From: Liopterus haemorrhoidalis | Taxonomy: Eukaryota > Arthropoda > Insecta > Coleoptera > Dytiscidae | DNA: 64,000 nt | NCBI GenBank assembly: GCA_963971575.1 | Contig: OZ020611.1 | Location: 145,664,419 to 145,728,418, forward strand | Reading direction: 5' to 3' | Part shown: one piece after another, positions 53,306 through 63,535 of the stretch | Layout of the letters: every line of letters starts with the position of its first letter | How positions within the stretch are numbered: position 1 is the first letter of the stretch | The notes under the pieces: generated by a model | What the model saw: the letters and a program-made list of their open reading frames with translations, nothing else | What the model was told of the DNA's origin: nothing | Database searches by the model: none | Translations under genes and position numbers: made by a program

Positions 53306-54335
53306 AGTGTGAATTTTTACACATTTCAAGGTTTCGCAGGTATATAATAAGTGAAGGCGGCATGCTGAGGGTGTAGTACAAATTTTGCTTTGTAGTAATC
53401 ACGGCAAAATGAACGATCTTTTTAAAATAATTTATCGTCTGTTAATCTAAGAGTTTTTAAAAACAAATTTTATGTTAAAATATTTTTTTAATTTTAATTC
53501 GAATACCTAATACCATTATGTAGGTTTCTAAATATTTGCAGAATGTTTTTATTTATCAAGGTTCATTAGATTTTGAAAATTGCGCTTATGGCTTCCATTG
53601 GTTGTCATATGCTCCGCCCCTTTGGTTTCATATACATGACACATAGAATGAAAATATAATTCCAACAGGTTATTTACGCTATTAAAAATTAAATGCAACA
53701 TTTGCCACAATATATCTAGAATTTTGACAAAATAATTTAAAGAAAATAAAAATGGAAAAAACAAATAATAAAATTACCTCCTCTTCCCGAGAGCGAACCT
53801 TAGAATTCTGGGTAGCTAGCGAGCATGCTTACCATTAGACCATGATACGTCTTCTAGTCTGGTCTGTTACATAACTATAACTTTTGTAAATCGTTAACAA
53901 AAAAACACAAAAAATGCGTTATTTTCCGAAAACATAATCTGATCAAAAATTCCTGTTGTACTATTCCGATTCACACCAATATGCATTACTTAGAATTTTT
54001 TCAGATTTTTAGTTTATACCATCTGGGCTACAGGGTGTCGGACAAATTTTTTTTTGCACAGTTTTGGCAAAAATTGCATCAAAATAATTTATTTAGAAAA
54101 ATAAAATTTTGATCGTTAATCCACGTACTAAGGACTTTCATTGATACCATACTCAGAATTTAAAAAAAAAAAATTTTTTTTTCGATGAGCACATATTTGT
54201 TTATATTTTTAGGGGTATATGTTGTTTTTTAGATGTTTTAGTATTTTTCCTACGGGCGGGTCAAACAGTTGTATAAGCATGCCAAAATGACGGTATAAGT
54301 TTTTTTTGTCATAAATACAAAACCCTAAAAATGAA
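53306..54335 (-). mobile_element. HINE-A copy A7 with tRNA-like module
   Basis: Minus-strand copy: starts AGGGTTTTGTATTTATGACA near 54327 and has lost its GTCT array (CCGTCATTTTGGCATGC junction). It runs through the CACCCTGTAGCCCAGATGG block and ends with hairpin GTGTAAAAATTCACAC and CTTCAGATCAA at 53306. In minus-strand orientation the module carries A box TGGTCTAATGG (53842-53832) and B-box-like GGTTCGCTC (53799-53791). Confidence 0.83.
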
Positions 54336-54491
54336 AATGTTTCACTTTCAAATATTTTGAAGTTGTAGTTTCAAGTAAGTACAACTTGAAACCCTATAAA
54401 GGAAAGGGGGATCCGCGCAAATATGTTTAGAAAATGCATTTATAAAATAAAAGCATTTTTAAAGTATTATTAAAGCATTATTAATAATATA

Positions 54492-54678
54492 CAGGCTATT
54501 CCTAACGATTAGGCGGAACTAACTGGAATTTTCATTTTTGTGAGTTGTTATTTTAGTAGGTATTTTTTTATATATTGAAGTTGGTTTTTCCTGAACAAAA
54601 TGATCAAAAGCTTCAACCAATCGGTAAAAATTACTAGATTTGAAAATCTAGTTCCGCCTAATTGTTTGGACTAGACCA
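54492..54678. mobile_element. TA-flanked MITE, copy 2 of the AGGCTATTCC family
   Basis: Matches 13268-13448 along its length, with TA at both flanks. It sits against the left edge of family C copy 2, replacing the part of family C seen at 20130-20355. Confidence 0.8.
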
Positions 54679-54679
54679 T

Positions 54680-54970
54680 AGTTAAAGTGGTCGAATTTTG
54701 CAAATATATTTTTGATAGAGTTGGTTAGTCAGTTAATCAGTTGATGCAACTATAGTTATATTAACTGAATTTACATTCCGTATGACAACGTATATGGTCG
54801 TTGCTGGAACCGTTATAAATAGTTTGAACGCAACTGTCAAATTATTGTTAGTTTTTAAAGGGTGCTGAATAAAAATTAAATAAGTAATAGTCTTGGAAAA
54901 AGCATAGTATGAAACTTGCATGGAATAGTCATTTCTCATCATTACATGCTCTTGCATAATATACTATTTT
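54680..54970 (+). repeat. Family C repeat, copy 2
   Basis: Matches 20355-20665 including AAAGCATAGTATGAAACTTG and GCATAATATACTATT. The antisense ORF 54733-54957 is unsupported. Confidence 0.7.
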
Positions 54971-54974
54971 GTTA

Positions 54975-56203
54975 CAAACCTGGAACAACTAGACGATGAA
55001 AAAGAATACGAATAAGAAGGCTTGGCAATGTATTAGTTGTGTGCAAAGATTTATTTTCCTCAAGTTTTCGCTCTATATTTTAAATGTATATAATACAATT
55101 AATCATCCGAATATATGCCCTTGCTTCTTTCATATTTCGTGCAAGTTTTGAATACTTGTACGAAAAATATCGGTTTGGAGACACTAAAATCATTAATCTA
55201 TTTTACGATTTCGCATCACATCTTGAAGTACTGTCCAGCTAAAACGTTCTACATCGACCTGAATAAATGATAATCCGAAGGCGCCGTCTCTTCTTTAGGA
55301 GAACTTTCCATCTAAAGTTAAATTTGTTTTTTGAGTAGTAAGATTTATTTGTCGTACAGCAAAATACCGTCTGGCTTCCTTGACCAATAAATGATTTTTT
55401 CTGTTTGATTTCGTTCAGCAAATGACTTAGATGACGATTTGCGAATAACCGTTGGCAGGAACTCATAAAACATTACACTATCAACAGAGGTACAAAAGGA
55501 CCTTTCTAGCATGGATGTTCGCTTGGGTCGTTGAGGTTGACGGCTGACTGAAATATATCAATGAATGTGTGCGTTTAGGATTGTTGTTTATTTGTATGAC
55601 CGGTAACAAATATTCACAGAAAATCCTTATTACGTTGCTTGGCAAGTAATCAACTAGATGTGTTGAGTTGTCTAACTGTGCTGTGTTCGAAAAGTCAAAT
55701 CTCATGCAGTTGGCTTGACACTGTTGCTCGTTTAACTGAAAAAATTAAAAACTTCCATATACCTTATTAAGTCATAATGTGTCTTAAAATGATTGAGGTT
55801 TCCAGGCCGTCAGTAGCTCTCAAATTAGCAAAATTTTCCATTGTTCGAGTTGTGTGAATATGTTACGACCCACTTCATTAATTCGGAGAATATTCATAAC
55901 CTCCAGCTATTATGCATGATTCTCAATTCTCCGCAATATTTAACGAATATAATTTTAAATTAACGTATATATAACTGAACTAGATATCGCCCATAAAATT
56001 AGCAAAGCCGTTTTTCCCTTTTTGTCATTTAAGTATAAAAATAAAACTACTTATTTATAATATGAACGTGATGTCTGTACTATATCGTATGAATGCAAAA
56101 ATTTAGTAAATGACAAGAAAGTTAAACTTAATTCTGCAACCTAATAAAATAATAATATTAGTTTAAATTATGGTCTTTATCGTTGTTTGTTAACAGCTTT
56201 TTA
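54975..56203. other. Unassigned interval with two unexplained minus-strand ORFs
   Basis: ORFs 55239-55466 and 55481-55705 lie 15 bp apart on the minus strand and could be one frameshifted gene. The second extends upstream in frame to about 55745. I recognise no domain, signal peptide or transmembrane pattern strong enough to name it. Confidence 0.35.
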
Positions 56204-56268
56204 TAAATTGTTGTAACTCCGCATAACAAAATAATTGAGAATGTAATTTAGTTTTTCGACAGTAAATA

Positions 56269-57578
56269 CAAGGTGTCTCAAAAGAAATTTTATATTTAGT
56301 GGATCGATTAAAAAGAAAGTAAGCCGTATATAGAAAAAATGTTTATTAATTATTAAAATACACTTTTTGGGGATTTATTTCTTAAAAATAATATCGTCTA
56401 AATGTAGACCCTCGCGTTCTCGGCACTCATTTAATCGAACAGTAAAATTACTTATGACGTCTCGGCAGGTGGACTCAGGGATGGCTGCCATTTCGTGACG
56501 GATATTTTCTTTCAAATGCGCCAGTGAAGTCGGTATACTGGCGTAAACTTTAGATTTAAGATAACCCCATAGGAAAAAGTTCATAGGGGTTAAATTTGGA
56601 CTGCGTGGAGGCCAATTTATGTCACCTCTCCGGGAGATCAATTTGCCTGAGAAAATTTCACGAACACGTGGCAGAGACATATTGGACGTGTGTGAAGTTG
56701 CTCCGTCCTGTTGGAACCATGTTCTTTGGTTATAGCCAGGAAAGTTTTGCTGTTCAGGTACCAAGAAATTGTCTAACATCTCCACATAACGCTCTGAATT
56801 CACTGTAACTGCACGCCCCCTTTCGTCTTCAAAAAAGTAAGGGCCGATAATTCCTCGCGCCGACATCGCAGCCCATACGGTCACTTTAGGCGAATGTAGG
56901 GGTTTCTGATGTTTGCGTTTCGGATTCGTTGCACTCCAGTAGCGGCAATTCTGCTTATTTACGTGGCCATTAAGATGAAAATGAGCTTCAGCCGAAAACA
57001 AAATGTTGGTAAACGTTGAAAATCGCTCAATCACCTGATTTACGAAATTAAGCCTCTGACTGGCATCTTGGGGCTTTAATTCTTGCACCAATTGAATTTT
57101 GAAGGGGTGCAGCTTTAGGTCTTTGTGCATAATGCGATGTAATGATGATCTACGCACATTTAAAGCACTTGCGCGCTTCCGAATTGAAAGGTTCGGGTCG
57201 TCACGAACAGACTGATTAACATTCTCCACGTTTTCTACCGTTCTTGATGACCTAGGTCGCCCGGATTTTGATTTATCCAGCGTTGTACCAGTCTCTTCAA
57301 ACTTTTTAACCCAATGTCGAATGAGAGGAATGCTTGGCGCATCATTTAAGTGGCGAAAACCTCGAATACTGCAGAATTTTCTACGCGCTACAGTCGCCGA
57401 ATCACCGTTTTTGTAAAACTCTCGCACGCATAACGCGCTGTCTGCTCCCGAGAAACGCTCCATAGCGATTGAATTCCCAAGAGCCAGGCTACCGATTGAC
57501 ATAACCCCCGCGCCCCTCGGATACGTTGCGTTCACGCAGTAAGCTAAATAAATATAAAATTTCTTTTGAGACACCTTG
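56269..57578 (-). mobile_element. Tc1/mariner-superfamily transposon (DUF4817-type), structurally complete
   Basis: Perfect 30-bp TIRs, CAAGGTGTCTCAAAAGAAAT then TTTATATTTA, at both ends with TA on each side (56267-56268, 57579-57580). At 1310 bp it contains one unbroken transposase ORF. TIR identity implies the youngest or best preserved DNA transposon in the window. Confidence 0.95.
56375..57463 (-). CDS. Tc1/mariner-like transposase, intact ORF with degenerate catalytic triad
   Basis: The frame is open from 57574, but that first ATG lies in the TIR. The ATG at 57463 (MERFSGADSALCVREFYKNG) gives 362 codons, the usual size. Domains: N-terminal DUF4817-type HTH (to about residue 65 of this start), GRPRSSRTVENV linker, a second HTH (SIRKRASALNVRRSSLHRIM), then the DDE core. 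The first catalytic motif reads LFSAEAHFHLNG where the family has FSDEAHF, so Asp is Ala. The second, WFQQDGATSHTSN, keeps its Asp. The third, PPRSPNLTPMNFFLWGY, has Asn at both usual Asp positions of SPDLTPLDFFLWG. Cut-and-paste activity is therefore not expected although no stop or frameshift is present. Family residues are recalled, not searched. Confidence 0.88.
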   Translation of the reverse strand: MERFSGADSALCVREFYKNGDSATVARRKFCSIRGFRHLNDAPSIPLIRHWVKKFEETGTTLDKSKSGRPRSSRTVENVENVNQSVRDDPNLSIRKRASALNVRRSSLHRIMHKDLKLHPFKIQLVQELKPQDASQRLNFVNQVIERFSTFTNILFSAEAHFHLNGHVNKQNCRYWSATNPKRKHQKPLHSPKVTVWAAMSARGIIGPYFFEDERGRAVTVNSERYVEMLDNFLVPEQQNFPGYNQRTWFQQDGATSHTSNMSLPRVREIFSGKLISRRGDINWPPRSPNLTPMNFFLWGYLKSKVYASIPTSLAHLKENIRHEMAAIPESTCRDVISNFTVRLNECREREGLHLDDIIFKK

Positions 57579-58776
57579 TATTAGTGTGGATTTTCTTTGT
57601 GCGTTTTAATCACTGAAACGGATAGCTATTTAAATTTTTGAGTTTAAATTTTGCGCGTCGCGTTGTGCCAGTGACGGGTAGTTGTCGTTTCTCAACATAA
57701 GGTTTAGTGACCCCGAGACGTGATGGATAAATTAAAAAAGAATAGAAGAGTTCAGTTAACGAGATCAATAAATGAACTTACACAGTTATTGGAACAGACA
57801 GTGCCAGATTTGGTTCTAATTAAAGCCAAATTGGAGGGTATTGTTAGCAATTACCAAGACTTGAAAGATATGGATCAAAGGGTAATTGATGCTCTTTTGG
57901 ATGATGGTACTCTGTCCGAATATGAGCAAAATAAAAAAATTTCCGCAATTGAAGAGTATCACATGAAATATATAATTGTTAAAATAAGAGCTGGAGATAT
58001 TATTACTAAAGCCCAACACCATGGTAGCATTATGGGGAGTGCCCAGGTTGGTTTATATGTTGTTAGTAATAATGCCAAATATCCAATAATTACACAGAAG
58101 ATATGATGATGAAGATGACTGTGGTTATAATTCCGATTAAATCAACTATGGACCAAGTACTTGCACACCAAATATGTTTACTTGGGGAGATGAAAAATGT
58201 GAAAAAGGTATTCCGCAGTATTGCAAGTGTGATTTTGAGAATGTTTATCAGGATAAGAATGATGAAAAGAATTGTGAGAATAAGAATTGTACTGGATCGC
58301 AGATTCCTTATAAGAACGAAAGGTGTATTCCAAGTAAGTGGAAAAGTGACTGACAGAATGATTGTTTGGAAAAAGGACAAAACCTGATGGAGCTGATGCC
58401 TGCAATGATTTTACGGTTTTGGGAAAAGAAATTTGGTGTAATAGCAGATATCAAGAAGGCATTCCTCACCATAGAAGTTACCAAAGAAGATAAAAACTAT
58501 CTAAGATTCTTATGGTGGGAGTCACTTGAAGCAAAATCTCCTGTTTAGTTTAGACACAAACGGGTCATGTTCGGAATAAATTGCATCCCTTTCATGCTTG
58601 CAGTAGTTATTAAATTTCATTTGAAGAAGGCACCAGATAACTTAAAGAAATGTACCGATCACCTTCTAAATACATTTTATGAGGACAATTGTGTCACTTC
58701 TATGAACAGTCCAAACGAATTGGACATATTTCTTGTGGAATCGATAAACCTTTTAAGTAACGCGTGAATGGACTTA

Positions 58777-59426
58777 CCGTATTTTTCGGACCATAAGACG
58801 CACCGGACGATAAGACGTACCCCAAATTTATGAGACAATTTTTAGAAAAACTATTTATTATTACGATAACTTGTACCAGCAACATTCTGTTCATCTTCAC
58901 TCTCTGTACTATCACCCGTTTCGTTAATGTTACTATTATTTTCGTCTGAACTATTGTCAATCTCTTCAAAAACCAAGTCATCTTCGATACTATCCAATGC
59001 GTTGCTTATACCGCATTTCTTAAAAGACTTTATAATCGTCTTTTCTTTTACAACTTCCCAAGAATTTTTTACCCAAATACTTCTAAATTGTCCGTTCCAT
59101 ACATATTTTGGCTAACATCATGATTTGGCTTTATGACTCATCTATTCCACTCTTCCCGCATAAAATTATTAAATGGTTTATTAATCGACAAAGGGTTGTC
59201 GTTGACTTGTAAGTCATCCAGAAACGACAGCTAATTCTGTATTCATTTCTATTATATTTTCTTGATTGATTCTGCTTTATGCGCTCTGAATTGATTCCAC
59301 ACTAACAACACACAATTTTTAAACGTACGTATACATTCGGACCATAAGACGTACCCCAATTTTAAGCGTAAAATTTTCGAGATTTTTCTGCGTAAAAAGG
59401 TTCGTCTTATGGTCCGAAAAATACGG
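58777..59426 (-). mobile_element. Pogo-type transposon, deletion derivative
   Basis: TIRs CCGTATTTTTCGGACCATAA then GACG at 58777 are mirrored exactly at 59426, each bounded by TA (58775-58776, 59427-59428). A second inverted-motif copy (CGGACCATAAGACGTACCCC) lies near 59338. It holds the C-terminal part of a pogo transposase and interrupts the BEL RT. Confidence 0.93.
58851..59330 (-). pseudogene. Pogo-family DDE transposase C-terminus
   Basis: From 59330 on the minus strand: FKNCVLLVWNQFRAHKAESI (usual LLVxDxFxAH, second catalytic Asp changed to Asn), TELAVVSG, then a frameshift and PLSINKPFNNFMREEWN (usual LDVSxNKPFK..LRxxW), a stop, and IIKSFKKCGISNALDSIEDD, the pogo C-terminal signature. 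An acidic, Ser-rich tail (EEIDNSSDENN) ends at the stop at 58851. The CENP-B-like HTH and first Asp are deleted. Confidence 0.88.
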
Positions 59427-59827
59427 TAAGTGCTTGGGAACAAAGTGAATCGAGTGACAACTCGGGAACGAGTGAGTAGTGTACTTGGTTTGAAGTGGGA
59501 CAAAATTTCGGACACGATTGGTTGTTTCGCTGAAGAACTAAGTGATAATATTAGTACTAAGAGAGAGTTGTTGTCTGTTATTCAACATATTTTTGATCTA
59601 ATGGGTTTTCTAGCACCGGCGACTATAATCCTCAAGTTATTAATACAAAGTAATACGTCCTGGTATGGACGACGATATTCTCTTCTTACTCCCGAATAAT
59701 TTGGTTAATAGGTTGGATAAGACTATTTGCTTGTAATGCCAGAAAGGAATGATTATCTGGCGAACTTTCAGTTATTAAAATAAATGAAATAGTGCCCAAG
59801 ACAAAAGTGAAGAAAGAGACTGTCACT

Positions 59828-60591
59828 CAGTGGCACACCCAGGGATTTTTTTTTGGAGGGGGCCCGGAATACATAACTATGAATAAGGTTCTCACTTCTA
59901 AATTTCAAGAGATGATCTAAAAAAAAAGCTCCTCGCTTCGGAAATACAAGTGATGACCTAAAAAAAATTATGTGAAGTGTGAATTTTCACACATTGCAAG
60001 GTTTCGCAGGTCTATAATAAGTGAAGGCGGCATGCTGAGTGTGTAGGACAAATTTTCAACGTAGTAATCACGGCAAAATGAACGATATTTTTAAAATAAT
60101 TTATCGTCTGTTAATCTAAAAGCTTTAAAAACAAATTTTATGTTAAAATATTTTTTTGTTAAATTCATTTAATACCCACTCAGAATTTAAAAAAAATATA
60201 TATTTTTTTCAATGAGCACATAATTGTTTATATTTTTAGTGGGATATGTTTTTTAGATGTTTTAGTATTTTTCCTATGTGCGAGTCAAAGAGTTGTATAA
60301 GCATGCCAAATTTCAACTCTTTAGCTTTAACCGTTTGGCTACAGTTTTTACCGAACAGACAGACGACAAAATGACAGTATAAGGGTGTTTTGGTCATACC
60401 TAGAAAACCCTAAAAAGGTCCTCACTTCTAAAATACAAGTGACGACCTAAAAAAACAAAGTCCTCATCTATATTTTTAAATAGCTATATTTACCTAAAAC
60501 GATGGTGAAAATTTTCTAGTGTGTTTCTAGTAAGTTTTTATTTTTATTTCCTTATTTCTTAGGGGGGGGGGCTCCCCTGGGTGCGCCACTG
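59828..60591. mobile_element. hAT element carrying a HINE-A passenger
   Basis: Ends CAGTGGCACACCCAGGGATT and (inverted) CAGTGGCGCACCCAGGGGAG. Perfect duplication CTGTCACT at 59820-59827 and 60592-60599. Subterminal units (CTCACTTCTAAATTTCAAG, GTGATGACCTAAAAAAAA) match the minisatellite of the 23376 hAT. HINE-A8 sits inside. Its insertion point is within the BEL polyprotein tail. Confidence 0.93.
59968..60413 (-). mobile_element. HINE-A copy A8, internally deleted
   Basis: Minus strand: AGGGTTTTCTAGGTATGACC, reduced GTCT array, GCCAAACGGTTAAAGC, AAATGAA joined to the right half at AACAAAAAAATATTTTAACA, then CATGCCGCCTTCACTTATTA, ACCTGCGAAACCTTGCAATG and hairpin GTGTGAAAATTCACAC. It shares its deletion joint with A2 (14568-15028) and lacks the tRNA-like module. 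Confidence 0.83.
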
Positions 60592-60700
60592 CTGTCACTC
60601 GATGTGGCAGATTAGTTAAAATGCCTAGAAGATATATTTAAAGACTATAATTTAATTTGTTCTTTGCATGATTATTAAGAACAAATTAAAGGTGAGAGGA

Positions 60701-61703
60701 TATTGCAACTCCGCCTTTAGAAAAACAAAAGAATAAGCGTTGTCAACAAATAACAAAATAATTGCGAACGTAATATAGTTTCTTGCACCCGGGTGCCACT
60801 GGTATGTAATGACCTTGGCTCGAGTTTCAGTTTTCTGGTATATTGGTAGATGGTGACATAGTGCAAAATAAATTACGAATACACCCGACTTCAAACGATC
60901 AGAAACTTCATATTCTAGCTGTCGATCAGCCGCCATTAGCTGTCAAACACATGACAGTTGGTGTTGAAATAATACGCATTTAAGCTTGTTAATTTTCAAA
61001 TACATGGTTCAAATAATAGAGTTTTATTTCCAATTTTGGTCATCTTATACTGTATTTGATACATACATTGTACATCTCAGGAAGACGGACAAAAATTGAT
61101 TTTTTGCGGATATTGTCTTATAATGATCTGAAATGTGTAGAAACCAAATATGAGGTCGAAAAAATAAAAAGACAGGTATAGCCTCCAATTTTATTAATAC
61201 AGTGTTTGTAATTAGTAATTATAATGTTGTGTTTAAAATAATATTTAATGTTATTTATAATTTTGTGTTTCAAAAATAAATAGCTTACACCTTTTATTTA
61301 GATTTATTTATTTAAATTCCTTATTTATCTGTTATATTAATGTATATGGATCATTAAATATAAATGTATTTCTTTTTTAATTGTAAAACTTTTGATAATA
61401 TAAATAATAAAATATATTTAATACAATAATAATGGTAATTATGAACGTAAATCAGATAGTAAAATTTAAATTTGGCGGTTGTTGTTGTTTAGTTCATTAG
61501 TATATTCCTAGAGGGAACGTACTAATTTTTTTGCTGCCAGTGTCCATTCTTAATATATTGTGTTCTGTGGTTTCTTGACAGTAAATAATATTGTGTTTTT
61601 CTTTGTGCGTTTTATTCCCTGAAACGGATACCTATTTAAATTGTTTAGTTTTAATTTTGGGCACCGCGTTGAGCCGCTGACTGGTAGTTGTCGTGTTTTA
61701 ACA
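60701..61703 (+). repeat. BEL/Pao 3' LTR, split by an unclassified insertion
   Basis: LTR parts are 60701-60785 and 61570-61703. Starts TATTGCAACTCC and ends TTTTAACA; see the 5' LTR for aligned landmarks. Confidence 0.83.
60786..61569. mobile_element. Unclassified insertion with 8-bp target duplication
   Basis: Comparison of the two LTRs shows this 784-bp block is extra. The duplication GTTTCTTG at 60778-60785 and 61570-61577 is perfect. The ends are CACCCGGGTGCCACTGG and (inverted) CACAGAACACAATATATT, so any TIR is very short (CAC) or decayed. An 8-bp duplication suggests hAT- or P-type integration. No ORF of note; the ORF 60652-60936 (-) spans the LTR joint and is spurious. Confidence 0.78.
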
Positions 61704-61708
61704 TAAAT

Positions 61709-62925
61709 TATGCCAGAATTACAAATAGGAGGTAAATTTCCTCGAAACCACTCATTTTGAGTCACCCTGTGTTGTATGTTCAAGTATTTCTGGAAGAAAT
61801 CTATCAGTGAATATCTTTTATCGGTAGCAAGTTGAACAATATGTCATTTTGGACAACCCCATCCAACATTAATTTGTAACGTTCGGCCGTGTCCCGTGAC
61901 AGATTAAAGGAAGGGTTAATGAACAAAGCAATAATTTGTTTCTGAATAAACAGCTTTTAGCATTCCATGTAAAAAATTAACTGTTGTATTGATATAATGA
62001 CATTCTCTGAATTGTTCAGGCGACTTTTAAACGCTCGTCAAACACCTCATTGTCACAATTACCTTTTACTCAAAGGCTATTTTTACTCCATAAATATTTG
62101 TCGTTGTAATTTCTACGGAATTTCATTTTCCTTATTTAATTGGACACCTGTAATAATTGTGTCTTTTTGAGGTCATTGTATATCACAAGAAGAAGATTAA
62201 CATCAACATTTTCATTATTTAACGTTTATATTTATACGAAGAATCTACTCACTAATGATGAAGTATCTACACTCATTAAAATGGTCTAGAGATGTTTGAT
62301 AAAATATTTGAGTATGCTGGGAAAAGAAATTTGTCTTTATTTCAAAAACATTTTGTAATGGTATGTAGAGAGAAAATCACTCTTTAAACTTCACTCTGCG
62401 GAGTGAAAATCCCGTGTCCAATATAAAGTAGCACGGTAGTGAAAATTACGGCTCGGAGAGACAACTGTGGGACGTTTATGGGTTGAAGATGAAGATGATT
62501 TGTAGACAGGGCCACAGCGTGTGTGTTTCAGCCTACCGTATGCTGACATTTATTGGAGCACCCTTTACTAGAGTCAAGCCCAAATTCCGCAGGTGTTGAT
62601 GAAAATTTGTACAAGGTCGGTTAAAGTTCACGCGGCCTCCCTGTTTATCAATACCATGGGGTACAAATGACCATTATAACAAAATGTAATGTTAAATTAA
62701 TTTATTGGGCTCTAAATACATGAAAAAATTAACTTAGTAGTAAACAGTGACAAAAATAATATCTCGATAAAGTATTATAAAAATTTTCTACCACCAGAAA
62801 CATAAGCCGTACGCATAACAACCGTGTTGGTTGCTAGTCAGAGGACATCTCCTTTTTTCTGACCACTATCTTTGGACCAGGAATGATACAAATACATGTA
62901 CCTAATTTTGAAAAATAATATTTTA
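61709..62925. other. Unassigned interval
   Basis: AT-rich with a short hairpin TTCACTCTGCGGAGTGAA near 62391. No gene, TIR or RNA signal recognised. Confidence 0.4.
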
Positions 62926-62929
62926 TGGG

Positions 62930-63235
62930 ATTTTTTCCCTATTCCCTGGAGAGTTTCATCTAAAAATCTAAAAAAAATCTCAATAATGTGCATTGATAGA
63001 AACCCGAATAGCTCAACAGGAATTTCTCGTGGGGTTGAAGTAGTTTCAAGTAGTTTTTAAAATTTCTTTATTTAAACACAATTTTTGCCAAAAATTTGCT
63101 ATAAAACCCTCGTCCCGCACCCTTTAACCCGAGGGGTTAATCTAAAAATATAAAAAATTCTGAATAATGCACATTAATGTGAGCCGAAATAGTATACAAG
63201 GAATTTTTGATCCTATTATTTTTTTAGTTATTTAA
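62930..63235 (+). repeat. Two diverged partial HINE-A segments in tandem
   Basis: The HINE-A block with TAAAAATCTAAAAAAAATCT, an AATGTGCATTGATAG-like stretch and TAGYWCAACAGGAATTT occurs twice, at about 62945-63035 and 63125-63220. Both are far more diverged than other copies and lack ends. Confidence 0.5.
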
Positions 63236-63530
63236 TTAGTTATTTATTTAGTTATAGAATTTTGATATTAACCCACATTTTCAATGCTCGATACTTACAA
63301 AACACTTTTCAATTGTTAAGGCTCAAAGAATAAATTGCACCCCGAACTCTTTATGGAGAAGACCGGCCCTGCTTCGTGTTAGAGTCGAAATGGAACTAAT
63401 CAATTGGATTTTTGACGAGCTTTGGTTTTTTTTTTTAATTTATTATTAGACGTAAGTTGCTGAGACTATTGGCGAGACAGTTAAATTTTTTTTACATATC
63501 ATACAATAAAATATACATATCATTATAAAT
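63236..63530. other. Unassigned interval
   Basis: No recognised feature. Confidence 0.4.
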
Positions 63531-63535
63531 TGTAT

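Larger units (their letters stand above)
56209..57697 (+). repeat. BEL/Pao 5' LTR, split by a Tc1/mariner-like transposon
   Basis: LTR parts are 56209-56268 and 57579-57697. They align to the 3' LTR at AACAAAATAATTGNGAANGT, GACAGTAAATA, TTCTTTGTGCGTTTTA and CTGAAACGGATANCTATTTA. It lacks a 36-bp stretch present in the 3' LTR. Confidence 0.85.
57720..60641 (+). pseudogene. BEL/Pao gag-pol remnants in separated pieces
   Basis: 57720-58106: coiled-coil-rich N-terminal region (MMDKLKKNRRVQLTRSINEL), typical of DUF1759-type BEL gag starts. 58426-58548: FGVIADIKKAFLTIEVTKED, the first RT Asp box. 58567-58767: MFGINCIPFMLAVVIKFHLK and FYEDNCVTSMNS (usual FYVDD, with the second Asp changed). 59430-59699: VSSVLGLKWDKISDT, STKRELLSVIQHIFDLMGFL and APATIILKLLIQ, the post-RT region. 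A short tail ends CGRLVKMPRRYI at 60641, resembling BEL C-termini. Protease and most of RNase H and integrase are deleted. The pieces are interrupted by a pogo-like and a hAT element. Confidence 0.85.
56209..61703 (+). mobile_element. BEL/Pao LTR retrotransposon with five later insertions
   Basis: LTRs are recognisable at both ends: TGTTGTAACTCC (56209) against TATTGCAACTCC (60701), and ...CAACA/...TAACA ends at 57697 and 61703. The 5-bp target duplication TAAAT at 56204-56208 and 61704-61708 is perfect, as expected for this class. A purine run (AAAGGTGAGAGGA, 60688-60700) precedes the 3' LTR. The polyprotein is fragmentary. Insertions: Tc1/mariner-like in the 5' LTR, pogo-like in RT, hAT (itself holding HINE-A) in the pol tail, and an 8-bp-duplication element in the 3' LTR. 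Confidence 0.88.
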
